DNA from: UBA2965 sp036526135
GTDB taxonomy: Bacteria > Pseudomonadota > Gammaproteobacteria > Pseudomonadales > Azotimanducaceae
Direction of reading: 5' to 3'
Length of the DNA stretch: 64,000 bases
Assembly (NCBI GenBank): GCA_036526135.1
Contig: DATCZA010000018.1
Coordinates: forward strand, 124,001-188,000
Positions within the stretch are counted from its first letter, which is position 1. Every line of letters starts with the position of its first letter. Both the position numbers and the translations under genes were made by a program. A model generated the notes under the pieces. That model made no database searches, was not told where the DNA came from, and was given only the letters and a program-made list of their open reading frames with translations. Below, piece after piece: positions 6,618 to 18,014 of the stretch.

Positions 6618-8339
6618 ATGGCTTCCGACCCCATTCCGCTCAGCGGCCTGGCCAGACGCCTGGTCGACGACCAGATCATCGATTTTGACTCCGCCAACAA
6701 AGCAAGCCAGGAGGCGCGCAAGCAGGGGTCGCAGTTCGTCACCTTTTTAGTTGAGAACGCCATGGCCGACGCTCGCACGATCGCCGTCAGCGCATCCCGT
6801 GAGTTCGGCGTGCCCCTGATGGACCTCTCCAGCTTCGACCTGGAGGCGATCCCGCGCGATCTGGTCAAGGATTCGCTGATCAAACAACACAGCGCCCTGC
6901 CTCTGGTGCGTCGAGGCGCCCGGCTGTTCGTGGCCCTGTCCGACCCCACCAATCTTCAGGCCCTGGACGAGATCAAATTCCAGACGGGGGTCAACACCGA
7001 GACCGTGCTGGTCGAGGACGACAAGCTGCAGGTCCTGATCGACCAGTTCCTGACCGCGGTCGAAGATGACGGTCTCGGCGATATGGCCAACGACGATCTC
7101 GACGACCTCGATCTCGAGGCCAGTGGCGACTCCCAGGACGACGACGAAGACGACGTCACCAGCGGAACCGACTCCCGTCCCATCGTGCGCTTCGTCAACA
7201 AGATGCTGCTCGACGCCATCAAGACGGGCGCTTCCGACATCCACTTCGAGCCGTACGAGAGGAGCTACCGCGTTCGCTTCCGCACGGACGGCATGCTGAA
7301 CGAAATATCCAAGCCTCCGGTGAACCTCGGCACCCGCCTGGCGGCACGTCTCAAGGTCATGTCGGAACTCGACATCTCGGAACGTCGGGTACCACAGGAC
7401 GGCCGGATCAAGATGCGGCTCTCCAAAACACGCACCATCGATTTCCGGGTCAACACCCTGCCTACGCTGTGGGGCGAGAAGATCGTGCTGCGGATCCTCG
7501 ATCCCTCCAGCGCCAAGATGGGCATCGAACATCTGGGCTTCGAACCCGACCAAGAGAAAATCCTGGTCGGGACCCTGCATCAGCCCCAGGGCATGATCCT
7601 CGTCACGGGCCCGACGGGATCCGGTAAGACGGTCACCCTCTACACCGGGCTGAACATTCTGAACACCATGGAACGCAACATCGCAACAGCAGAGGATCCG
7701 GTCGAGATCAACCTCGAGGGTATCAACCAGGTCAACGTGAACTACAAGGTGGGTCTCGACTTCGCCTCGGCCCTGCGCTCGTTTCTTCGTCAGGACCCCG
7801 ACGTCGTGATGGTTGGTGAGATCCGGGATCTGGAGACCGCCGAGATCGCGATCAAGGCTGCCCAGACCGGTCACATGGTTCTCTCCACGCTGCACACGAC
7901 GTCGGCGCCGGAAACACTGACGCGGCTGCGCAACATGGGCGTGCCTGCTTTCAACCTCGCCACCAGCGTCAGCCTGATCATCGCCCAGCGCTTGGCCCGC
8001 AGGCTCTGTACCGCCTGCAAGACCATCATCGAAGTGCCCAAGGAAACGCTCAAGGCAGAAGGGTTTACAGATGAGCAGATCGACGAGGGTTTCGAGCTCT
8101 TCGAGCCCGTGGGCTGTGACAGCTGCAACAATGGCTACAAGGGCCGAGTCGGAATTTATGAAGTAGTTAAAATTACGCCAGAAATGTCCCGTATTATCAT
8201 GGAGGACGGAAACAGCATTAAGCTGGCGGAAACTGCAAGCAAACTCGGCTTCAAAAATCTCCGCCAATCAGGTCTGCTGAAAGTAATACAAGGCGTGACC
8301 AGTCTGGCCGAAGCGAACAGGATGACGACGGGGCACTGA
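6618..8339 (+). CDS. pilB: Type IV pilus extension ATPase PilB
   Basis: PilB is the cytoplasmic hexameric ATPase that drives pilus polymerisation. An N-terminal MshEN-type domain (about residues 1-150) is followed by an acidic linker DDLDDLDLEASGDSQDDDEDD. The ATPase core has Walker A GPTGSGKT near residue 330, the Asp and His boxes, and Walker B-like DPDVVMVGEIRD. A tetracysteine zinc site (CTAC and CDSC) lies near the C-terminus. A TTG at 6606 is also open, but it directly abuts AAGGA, leaving no spacer; the ATG at 6618 leaves 12 bases and gives 573 residues. It heads pilB-pilC-pilD. Confidence 0.97.
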   Translation: MASDPIPLSGLARRLVDDQIIDFDSANKASQEARKQGSQFVTFLVENAMADARTIAVSASREFGVPLMDLSSFDLEAIPRDLVKDSLIKQHSALPLVRRGARLFVALSDPTNLQALDEIKFQTGVNTETVLVEDDKLQVLIDQFLTAVEDDGLGDMANDDLDDLDLEASGDSQDDDEDDVTSGTDSRPIVRFVNKMLLDAIKTGASDIHFEPYERSYRVRFRTDGMLNEISKPPVNLGTRLAARLKVMSELDISERRVPQDGRIKMRLSKTRTIDFRVNTLPTLWGEKIVLRILDPSSAKMGIEHLGFEPDQEKILVGTLHQPQGMILVTGPTGSGKTVTLYTGLNILNTMERNIATAEDPVEINLEGINQVNVNYKVGLDFASALRSFLRQDPDVVMVGEIRDLETAEIAIKAAQTGHMVLSTLHTTSAPETLTRLRNMGVPAFNLATSVSLIIAQRLARRLCTACKTIIEVPKETLKAEGFTDEQIDEGFELFEPVGCDSCNNGYKGRVGIYEVVKITPEMSRIIMEDGNSIKLAETASKLGFKNLRQSGLLKVIQGVTSLAEANRMTTGH

Positions 8340-8342
8340 CAC

Positions 8343-9557
8343 ATGGCCGAAAGCGCAATCTTCCTCTGGGAAGGCATAGACAAAGGCGGTCGCAAGACCA
8401 AGGGCGAGATATCGAGCTCCACACCGGCCATCGCGAAAGCGGAACTGCGCCGTCAGGGCATCAACGCCACCAAGGTAAAGAAGAAGAGCAAGGCCTTTTC
8501 GCTGGGCGGAGGCGGCAGCGTCAAGCCTGTCGACATCGCCTTGTTCACGCGGCAGATGTCCACGATGATGAGAGCCGGCGTGCCGCTGGTTCAGGCATTC
8601 GAGATCGTGGCAGGCGGGGTCGACAAGCCCAAGGTCGCTACCCTCATCCGGGCACTGCGCGACGACGTGGCAGGCGGCAGCTCGTTCACCGCAGCGCTGC
8701 GCAAGCATCCTCTGCACTTCGACGACCTTTTCTGCAACCTGGTCGGAGCCGGTGAGCAATCCGGTGCTCTGGAAACCATGCTCGACCGCATCGCGACGTA
8801 CAAAGAGAAAACGGAGTCCCTGAAGGCCAAGGTCCGCAAGGCCATGACCTACCCGGCCGCCGTCCTGGTGGTGGCGTTCATCGTTTCAGGCATCCTGCTC
8901 ATCAAGGTGGTGCCTCAATTCGAGGAGGTCTTCGCAGGTTTCGGAGCGGAGCTGCCCGCCTTCACCCAGTTCGTGATAAACATCTCGGAGTTCACGCAGC
9001 AATGGTGGTTTCTGATCGTCGTTGCTATCGGCGGCACCATCGCCACCTTCATGGCCGCGCGAAAACGCTCGAAGAAACTCCGCGAGGCGATAGACAGGAT
9101 TGCGTTGAAAGCACCCATCTTCGGCAACATCATCGAGAAATCCGCCGTGGCCCGTTACGCACGTACGCTGGCCACCACCTTCGCCGCCGGCGTACCTCTG
9201 GTAGAGGCTCTGAATTCTGTAGCCGGATCCACCGGCAACTCCGTTTACACCAAGGCGGTTTACCAGATACGCGATGACGTGAGCACCGGTCAGCAGCTGA
9301 ACTTCTCCATGCGCTCCACCGGCGTGTTTCCCAACATGGTGGTGCAGATGGTCGCCATCGGCGAAGAGGCCGGCGCGCTGGACGAGATGCTGGATAAGTC
9401 GGCGTCCTATTACGAAGAGCAGGTCGACAACGCCGTGGACAACCTCACCGCGCTCATGGAGCCGATGATCATGGCCGTTCTCGGCGTGCTGGTCGGCGGC
9501 CTCATCATCGCGATGTACCTGCCCATCTTCCAGCTGGGTCGGGTCGTCGGGGGTTAA
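8343..9557 (+). CDS. pilC: Type IV pilus inner-membrane platform protein PilC
   Basis: PilC is the polytopic inner-membrane protein that couples the PilB and PilT motors to pilin insertion. The 404 residues contain two repeated GspF-type domains. Each begins with a FTRQMSTMMRAGVPL or YARTLATTFAAGVPL motif, followed by hydrophobic segments near residues 170-195, 215-240 and 375-400. Length and motifs are typical. It begins 3 bases after pilB and is followed by pilD after 49 bases. Confidence 0.97.
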   Translation: MAESAIFLWEGIDKGGRKTKGEISSSTPAIAKAELRRQGINATKVKKKSKAFSLGGGGSVKPVDIALFTRQMSTMMRAGVPLVQAFEIVAGGVDKPKVATLIRALRDDVAGGSSFTAALRKHPLHFDDLFCNLVGAGEQSGALETMLDRIATYKEKTESLKAKVRKAMTYPAAVLVVAFIVSGILLIKVVPQFEEVFAGFGAELPAFTQFVINISEFTQQWWFLIVVAIGGTIATFMAARKRSKKLREAIDRIALKAPIFGNIIEKSAVARYARTLATTFAAGVPLVEALNSVAGSTGNSVYTKAVYQIRDDVSTGQQLNFSMRSTGVFPNMVVQMVAIGEEAGALDEMLDKSASYYEEQVDNAVDNLTALMEPMIMAVLGVLVGGLIIAMYLPIFQLGRVVGG

Positions 9558-9606
9558 CCCAGGCTCGGCACGGCGAATCGTATGCGACCGGGCTAGCGCT
9601 CACGTC

Positions 9607-10461
9607 ATGGGGGAAACACTTCTTGCCTACGGATGGGCCGGCCTCACCTTTGCGGTGTGGGTGGGCCTGTCGGTAGGCAGCTTCCTCAACGTGGTCATCT
9701 ACCGACTGCCCATCATGCTCTCACGGCAATGGGAGGCGCAGGCGCGCGAACTCCTCGAAGAGGAACCAGCGGAAACCGGGCAGGAGCGTTTCAACCTCAT
9801 GGTGCCGCGTTCGCGCTGCCCCGCCTGTCAGCAGCCCATCTCGGCGTGGCAGAACGTTCCGGTCTTCAGCTGGCTCTTTTTGAAGGGCCGCTGCCGAAGC
9901 TGCGGCGTCAGAATCTCCATCCGCTACCCCATGGTGGAGGTGCTCACCGGGGCCGCGACCATAACGGTGCTGGCGCTCTTCGGGTACACGTGGCTGGGTC
10001 TAGCCGCCGCTGTGTACACCTGGGCAATGATCGCGCTGACGTTCATCGACTACGACACCCAGCTGCTTCCCGACCAGATCACGCTGCCGCTGCTCTGGCT
10101 GGGCCTGATCACCTGCCACTTCGGCGGCGTCACGGATCTGGGCTCCGGGGTCCTCGGCGCCGTGATCGGCTACCTGTTTCTCTGGACGACCTTCTGGGCT
10201 TTCAAGCTCATCACCGGCAAGGAGGGCATGGGCTATGGCGACTTCAAGCTCTTCGCGGCCATCGGAGCGTGGCTCGGATGGCAGGTGCTGCCGGGCACGA
10301 TCCTCATCGCCGCGACGCTGGGGCTCGCGTATGCCCTGGCGATCACGCTGGCCGGCAAACGGGAGGCAGCGCAGCCGATCCCATTTGGGCCCTTCCTGGC
10401 GGTTGCGGGCTGGGTTTCGCTTATGGCCCGTGATAACGTGCTGACCCTGTTTGCAGCCTGA
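9607..10461 (+). CDS. pilD: Prepilin peptidase / N-methyltransferase PilD
   Basis: PilD cleaves the prepilin leader after glycine and methylates the new N-terminal phenylalanine. It serves pilus and usually type II secretion pseudopilins. The cytoplasmic loop has two CxxC pairs (Cys71, Cys74, Cys96, Cys99), as in bifunctional enzymes. The aspartyl protease residues lie in FIDYDTQLLPD and GMGYGDFKLFAA. About eight membrane segments fit the family. Substrates in the window are the two pilins. It is followed after 29 bases by coaE. Confidence 0.97.
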   Translation: MGETLLAYGWAGLTFAVWVGLSVGSFLNVVIYRLPIMLSRQWEAQARELLEEEPAETGQERFNLMVPRSRCPACQQPISAWQNVPVFSWLFLKGRCRSCGVRISIRYPMVEVLTGAATITVLALFGYTWLGLAAAVYTWAMIALTFIDYDTQLLPDQITLPLLWLGLITCHFGGVTDLGSGVLGAVIGYLFLWTTFWAFKLITGKEGMGYGDFKLFAAIGAWLGWQVLPGTILIAATLGLAYALAITLAGKREAAQPIPFGPFLAVAGWVSLMARDNVLTLFAA

Positions 10462-10490
10462 CCGGTCCTCCGACCTCAAACGACATCCCA

Positions 10491-11090
10491 ATGAGCAGAC
10501 TGGTGATCGGAATCACCGGCGGCATCGGCAGCGGCAAGACCGCCGTCTCCGACCGGTTCAAAGCGCTGGGGGTAACCGTCGTCGACGCCGACATCGCCTC
10601 CCGCGTGATAGTCGAGCCAGGCCGACCAGCCCTCGTCGCCATCGCCGAGCACTTTGGCTGCGATGTCATACAGGCGGACGGATCACTCGATCGGGCGGAG
10701 CTTCGACGCAGGGTGTTCGCAGACCCCGACGAGCGCCGCTGGCTGGAGCAGCTCACCCACCCGCTGATCAACGAGCACATCCGCGAGGAGCTTGAACAGG
10801 CCGAGTCTCCCTACGCCGTGCTCGTCAGCCCGCTGCTGGCCGAGACCGGCCAGTCGCGATTCTGTCATCGCATTCTGGTGGTGGACGTGCCGGAGGAAGT
10901 ACAGGTGCGGCGAACCATGGCCCGGGACGCCAACGACGAGGCCCAGGTGAGAAAGATCATCGAGGCCCAGGCATCCCGCGAGCAGCGCCTGGCCCTCGCC
11001 GACGACGTCATCGTCAACGACTCGAGCCTGGAGGTGCTGGACGAGGAGGTGGCGCGCCTGCACCAGGTCTACACGGAGATGGCGCAATGA
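10491..11090 (+). CDS. coaE: Dephospho-CoA kinase
   Basis: CoaE catalyses the last step of coenzyme A synthesis, phosphorylating the 3'-hydroxyl of dephospho-CoA. The P-loop GITGGIGSGKT is at residues 6-16. The family motifs VDADIASR, LEQLTHPLI and VSPLLAETG follow. At 199 residues it has the usual length. The pilD-coaE-yacG order is conserved in Pseudomonas and relatives. It overlaps yacG by 4 bases. Confidence 0.97.
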   Translation: MSRLVIGITGGIGSGKTAVSDRFKALGVTVVDADIASRVIVEPGRPALVAIAEHFGCDVIQADGSLDRAELRRRVFADPDERRWLEQLTHPLINEHIREELEQAESPYAVLVSPLLAETGQSRFCHRILVVDVPEEVQVRRTMARDANDEAQVRKIIEAQASREQRLALADDVIVNDSSLEVLDEEVARLHQVYTEMAQ

Positions 11091-11299
11091 CCGCCTCCGA
11101 ACCCGACCGGACCGCGCGCATCGTCACCTGCCCGACCTGCGGGGGCCGCGTCAAATGGACGTCCGGCAACGAGTTCCGACCCTTCTGCTCCGAGCGGTGC
11201 AAGCTCATGGACCTCGGCGCCTGGGCCAGCGAGCAGCACAGAATTCCGGGCAACGAGGTGGACGACGATCTGCTCTCGGGGGATCTGGACCCGGACTGA
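11087..11299 (+). CDS. yacG: DNA gyrase inhibitor / zinc-binding protein YacG
   Basis: This is a small 70-residue protein with a four-cysteine zinc site, CPTC near the start and FCSERCK in the middle, followed by LMDLGAWASE, the YacG signature. In E. coli YacG binds GyrB and inhibits DNA gyrase. The start ATG overlaps the coaE stop. It converges with argJ; the 27-base gap shows no clear terminator. Confidence 0.95.
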   Translation: MTASEPDRTARIVTCPTCGGRVKWTSGNEFRPFCSERCKLMDLGAWASEQHRIPGNEVDDDLLSGDLDPD

Positions 11300-11326
11300 C
11301 CGGCCAGGCCGAGAAGCTTCCATGGA

Positions 11327-12547
11327 TCAGGTGCGATACTCAGCGTTGATGCGCACGTACTCGTAGGACAGATCGGTTGTCCAGACCGTCTCCTCGGCGC
11401 TGCCGCGGCCGAGGTCGACGTGGACTTCGAACTCCTGCCTTGCCATCACCCTGGCAGCGGCGGCTTCCTCGTACTGCGGCGCCACGAGCCCGCCCAGGGC
11501 GATGGGCACGTCGTCCAGGTGAACGGCGACGCGACCGGTGTCGAGATCGGCAATGCCCGCCCTGCCGATGGCCATGCAGAACCGCCCCCAGTTCGGATCG
11601 CCGGCAAATATCGCCGTTTTGACCAGAGGGGACTCGGCTACCGTGTAGGCCACCTTGAGACATTCGGCCGCACTCTCGCCGCCGGAGACGCGCACGGTGA
11701 CGAATCGCGTGGCTCCCTCGCCATCGCGAACGATGCTCTGAGCCAGCTCGGTAGCCACCGCGGCCAGGCCATCGCGAAGCTCCGCGTAGCCTTCGGAGCC
11801 GACGTCGGTCACGGGCGCGTTCTCCGCGCATCCCGTCGCGCAGACCACGAAGGCGTCGTTGGTGGACGTGTCGCCATCCACGGTGATTCGATTGAACGAG
11901 CGGCCGGCCACTTCCCTCACCATCGCGGGAAGGCAGCCATCGGCGACGGCAGCGTCGCAGCAGACGAAGCCCAGCATCGTGGCCATGTCGGGCTTGATCA
12001 TGCCCGCTCCCTTTGCCATGCCGGTGATCACCACCTCTTCGCCCGCGACCCTGACGCGACGGCTGACGGCCTTGGGCGCCGTGTCCGTGGTCATGATGGC
12101 GCGAGCGGCGGCCTCCCAGCCGTCCGGCGCCAGGCTCCCACAGGCGGAAACGACCGCCGGCAGCATTCTGGAAACGGGGAGACGCTCACCGATGACCCCG
12201 GTGGAGAACGGCAGCACGGAATCACCGGGCACATCCAGGGCGGCGGCAACCGCATCGCAGACGGCAACGGCATCGGCAAGACCGGGATCCCCGGTGGCCG
12301 CGTTGGCGTTACCGCTGTTGATCACCAGAGCTCGCGCGCGCCCGCCGGAAAGTCGCCGATCGGCCAGGGTCACGGGAGCGGCTCGAAACGAGCTGCGCGT
12401 GAACACGCCCGCCGCCCTGGTCTGGGGGTGCAGCAGCAGGACGGCGATGTCGTCACGGCCCTGTCTCTTGATGGCAGCCCCTGCAGTACCCAAAGACACA
12501 CCGGGGACCACCAGCAGTTCCTGCAGCGGAGGAACGTTCACCGCCAT
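11327..12547 (-). CDS. argJ: Bifunctional ornithine acetyltransferase / N-acetylglutamate synthase ArgJ
   Basis: ArgJ moves the acetyl group from N-acetylornithine to glutamate in the cyclic arginine pathway. The precursor is self-cleaved before the threonine in KGAGMIKPDMATML, which is present. The protein ends SYEYVRINAEYRT, the usual C-terminus. The frame is open further upstream to 12643, inside secA. The ATG at 12547 is preceded by GGGGGAGG and gives 406 residues, so it was chosen. It follows secA, overlapping no coding sequence, with 13 bases between. Confidence 0.96.
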   Translation of the reverse strand: MAVNVPPLQELLVVPGVSLGTAGAAIKRQGRDDIAVLLLHPQTRAAGVFTRSSFRAAPVTLADRRLSGGRARALVINSGNANAATGDPGLADAVAVCDAVAAALDVPGDSVLPFSTGVIGERLPVSRMLPAVVSACGSLAPDGWEAAARAIMTTDTAPKAVSRRVRVAGEEVVITGMAKGAGMIKPDMATMLGFVCCDAAVADGCLPAMVREVAGRSFNRITVDGDTSTNDAFVVCATGCAENAPVTDVGSEGYAELRDGLAAVATELAQSIVRDGEGATRFVTVRVSGGESAAECLKVAYTVAESPLVKTAIFAGDPNWGRFCMAIGRAGIADLDTGRVAVHLDDVPIALGGLVAPQYEEAAAARVMARQEFEVHVDLGRGSAEETVWTTDLSYEYVRINAEYRT

Positions 12548-12560
12548 GTCGGGCCTCCCC

Positions 12561-15284
<2,724 letters not shown>

Positions 15285-15466
15285 GTGCTTTCGCCTGGGT
15301 GCCGGATGCGAAACCGGCGGCAGTTTACCCTAATTCGACCACAATCCGCGGGAGACGATCGCTTCATCCGATGAAGGATGGAGCCTGCCCGACAAGGCAG
15401 CGAAGGTCGGCTGGGTTCCGGGCCTGCCGGCGCGTGTCGAGACCAGATCGGGGCTGCCGGATCGCG

Positions 15467-16375
15467 TCAGCGACGTACGACGTAACGGGCTGGATCGACT
15501 CGACGGCCGTTCTTCAAAACCTCGAAATGCACGTGCGGGCCAGTGGAACGGCCGCTGGAGCCCATCTTTCCAACGACCTGGCCTTTCTTGACGATCTCGC
15601 CGACGGCAACAACGATTTCCGCGTGGTGGCCGTATCGGGTGACGTACCCGTCGCCGTGGGTGACCTCGACCATCTCTCCGTACCCGAAGCGATTGCCCGC
15701 ATGGGTAACCACGCCGCTGGCCACCGCGATGACGTCAGAACCCTGTTTGCCGGCGAAGTCCAATCCCGCGTGCCAGGCCATCTTGCCGCTGAACGGGTCC
15801 ACCCGCTCGCCGTACGAGGAGGAGATCCAGCCCCACGTCACCGGGCGGCCGGCCACGGCCACCTCAGCCCGGTAGTCGCGGTCGCGCAGCATGGATTCAA
15901 GAATCTCCAGCTCCGTTTCGCGAATCTTCAGATTCCTTGCCAGAGCGTCCACGTCGGCGCGCAGATCCCCCATCGGCATCGGCTCCGAAGTGGTCGTGTC
16001 CGGGCCACCAACGGGAACGGGCAGATCGAACGAGAACTCGCCGTCGTCCAGGTCGGCCACTTCCGCCACGCGGGCTCCGAGCGCCTCCATGCGCAGAAGC
16101 CGCGCCTGCATCTGGGCAAGCTGTCGGCCGACGGCCTGGGTTTCCGCGGTGGATCGATCGAGCAGGGCCTGCAGCTCGAGGCGCTGAGCCTCGACCTCCT
16201 GGCGCCAATGGACGACGGTTTCCGGGGCCATCTGATGGCTCCCGAGGAGGTTCATCCCAAGCACGGCGCCCGCAGCGGTCGCTACGAGGCCGATGGCAAG
16301 CGCCAGCGCCCCCATCCAGCGGGGCACCCGCAGCGCATGAGCACCACCCGAGCTTCTCAGCAATATGATCTTCAC
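15467..16375 (-). CDS. M23 family metallopeptidase (LytM domain), membrane anchored
   Basis: A GTG start gives a 302-residue protein with one N-terminal membrane segment (about residues 20-45). A coiled-coil stretch rich in Glu, Gln and Leu follows (about 55-105), then a C-terminal LytM/M23 domain. The zinc ligands are visible in HAGLDF and in GPHVHFEV; GYVTRYGHH supplies the active-site His. Such enzymes cleave peptidoglycan cross-links or act as amidase activators. The position just upstream of secA is conserved in Pseudomonas. The precise bond cleaved cannot be told. Confidence 0.93.
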   Translation of the reverse strand: MKIILLRSSGGAHALRVPRWMGALALAIGLVATAAGAVLGMNLLGSHQMAPETVVHWRQEVEAQRLELQALLDRSTAETQAVGRQLAQMQARLLRMEALGARVAEVADLDDGEFSFDLPVPVGGPDTTTSEPMPMGDLRADVDALARNLKIRETELEILESMLRDRDYRAEVAVAGRPVTWGWISSSYGERVDPFSGKMAWHAGLDFAGKQGSDVIAVASGVVTHAGNRFGYGEMVEVTHGDGYVTRYGHHAEIVVAVGEIVKKGQVVGKMGSSGRSTGPHVHFEVLKNGRRVDPARYVVRR

Positions 16376-16488
16376 CGTCGCGATACCCCCCTGACCGCAA
16401 CCCGAAACGGTGGCGAAACGAACCGCCCCGGGCCAAAATCCATAGCCCGAGGGCGGCCGACACGGTCGTTCATGATCGAGACCCGGCC

Positions 16489-16797
16489 ATGGCGAATCTC
16501 AAAGTCGATCTTCTGTTGAGCGAAAGCCAACGCCGATTTACTCCTCTCCAACGTCTCCTACGTCAGTCGGCGAATCAAGAGTCCTGGACGGCCGGGCTGT
16601 TAGCCCTGCTGCCCGCTTCGCTGCAGAACGACTGTCGCGTCAGCGACATCCGCAACGGCTCGATCATCGTGGTCTGCCGAAACGCTGCAACCGCTACGCG
16701 GTTGCGATTCCTTGCGCCTGAACTGCTGAGCAAACTTCACGATCTAGCCGATTTCCGAGCGGCTCAGCGAATCGAGGTGCGCGTCAGCGAATTCTGA
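16489..16797 (+). CDS. dciA: DciA-like replicative helicase loader (DUF721)
   Basis: A 102-residue protein of the DUF721 family, with the pattern LASLLP-like (LLALLPASLQNDCRVSDIRNGSIIVVCRNAATATRLRFLAPELL) followed by a basic and hydrophobic C-terminus. DciA recruits and loads DnaB in bacteria that lack DnaC. The gene sits between ftsZ-lpxC and secA, its usual place in Pseudomonas. It is short for the family and consists mainly of the KH-like core. Confidence 0.85.
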   Translation: MANLKVDLLLSESQRRFTPLQRLLRQSANQESWTAGLLALLPASLQNDCRVSDIRNGSIIVVCRNAATATRLRFLAPELLSKLHDLADFRAAQRIEVRVSEF

Positions 16798-16897
16798 CAG
16801 GCGCCCGGTTCCTTGTGCCCTCGGCTGTGACGATTATCCCCTCGACCCCAACCTCATTTTGAGACATGTCGGTCAAATTGGCCAATGAGTCTGCGAA

Positions 16898-17812
16898 TCA
16901 ATTAGCAACCACGGGAGCGGCGAAGCCCGTCGGCGCGTCCGCTTCGTTTGCGAAGGTAACGATCTCGAAAGCCTCGGGGTCAGCTAGTAACCTGCGCAAA
17001 AGCGCATTGTTGGATCCATGGCCTGATTTGTAGCCGCAGAACTCGCCGATCAGGCCACAGCCGAGCAGGTAGAGGTCGCCCACGGCGTCGAGAATCTTGT
17101 GCTTGACGAACTCGTCGGCCTGCCGGAGCCCCTCCCCGTTGAGGATGCGGTAGTCGTCCACCACCACCGCATTGTCGAGGCTCCCTCCCCGCGCGAGGTT
17201 CATGGATCGCAGCTGTTCGTAATCGGCCAGAAAACCGAACGTACGCGCCCGCGACACCTCCTTGACGTAGGCAGTGTTGGAAAGATCCACCGTGGCTGAG
17301 CGTTCGTGCTTGCGGAATACCGGGTGGTCGTAGACCAGGGTGTAGGAAACGCGGAACCCGTCGAACGGCTTGAGCTCCGCGACAACGTCTCCCTGCCGGA
17401 ACGCCACCGCCTTCTTTATGCGAACGAATCGTCTGGGCGCGGTCTGTTCCTCTACCCCGGCGGACTGGATGAGAAACACGAACGGCGCGGCGCTGCCGTC
17501 CATGATCGGCAACTCCGGGGCGCTGACGTCCACGAAGGCATTGTCGATCCCGAGCCCGGCAAACGCCGACATGAGATGCTCGACCGTGGAAACGCTGACG
17601 GTGCCGTTGGTCAGCGACGTCGCCATGGTGGTATCGCCCACGTTCTCCACCCGCGCCGGGAGCCTCGGCTCGCCGTCGAGATCGGTGCGCACAAAGACGA
17701 TTCCCGTATCCACGGGGGCCGGGCGCAGGGTCAGAAAGACCTTGTCTCCCGTATGCAGACCAACGCCGGTGGCGCGGATCGAGTTCTTGAGCGTTTTCTG
17801 ATTCAGCGCCAT
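16898..17812 (-). CDS. lpxC: UDP-3-O-acyl-N-acetylglucosamine deacetylase LpxC
   Basis: LpxC is the zinc deacetylase catalysing the committed step of lipid A synthesis. The 304 residues include VEHLMSAFAGLGIDNAFVDV with the first zinc His. They also include FVKHKILDAVGDLYLLG (His and Asp ligands) and GHGSNNALL with the catalytic His. It is separated from ftsZ by 202 bases that contain a hairpin and an extended -10 box, so it probably has its own promoter, as elsewhere. Confidence 0.98.
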   Translation of the reverse strand: MALNQKTLKNSIRATGVGLHTGDKVFLTLRPAPVDTGIVFVRTDLDGEPRLPARVENVGDTTMATSLTNGTVSVSTVEHLMSAFAGLGIDNAFVDVSAPELPIMDGSAAPFVFLIQSAGVEEQTAPRRFVRIKKAVAFRQGDVVAELKPFDGFRVSYTLVYDHPVFRKHERSATVDLSNTAYVKEVSRARTFGFLADYEQLRSMNLARGGSLDNAVVVDDYRILNGEGLRQADEFVKHKILDAVGDLYLLGCGLIGEFCGYKSGHGSNNALLRRLLADPEAFEIVTFANEADAPTGFAAPVVAN

Positions 17813-17931
17813 GTTGCCCGTCCTTCAGGCCAGGGCCCCTGCAAGAAGCCGCGAATCGCGCTCCTTCTTCCTCTTTTACGCAAAGCGCTCCCCGCGCACA
17901 CGCCCTTTCGAGCCTGTGCACCGACCGGCAC

Positions 17932-17956
17932 CCGGCAGAAGGGGATCATCTGCCGG
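17932..17956 (-). terminator. Hairpin in the ftsZ-lpxC gap
   Basis: An 8-base-pair stem (CCGGCAGA with TCTGCCGG) encloses a 9-base loop downstream of ftsZ. No uridine run follows, so it is not a canonical intrinsic terminator. It may limit readthrough from the dcw transcript or stabilise the ftsZ mRNA end. Confidence 0.35.
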
Positions 17957-17966
17957 CCGGCGCTAA

Positions 17967-17975
17967 ATTATGGCA
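17967..17975 (-). promoter_or_regulatory. Possible lpxC promoter with extended -10 box
   Basis: On the minus strand the sequence TGCCATAAT fits an extended -10 element (TGn followed by CATAAT, five of six). It is about 155 bases upstream of the lpxC start, in the gap after ftsZ. The -35 region is poor, as is common with extended -10 promoters. Confidence 0.4.
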
Positions 17976-18014
17976 GCCGGCAGCCGGTAAGTCACACGTT
18001 TCACCCGGGCACGT

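Noticed and set aside
16877..16886. Palindrome ATTGGCCAAT in the dciA-lpxC gap, considered as an operator
   Set aside because: Perfect but only 10 bases, between the ends of two convergent genes, where an operator would have no promoter to control.
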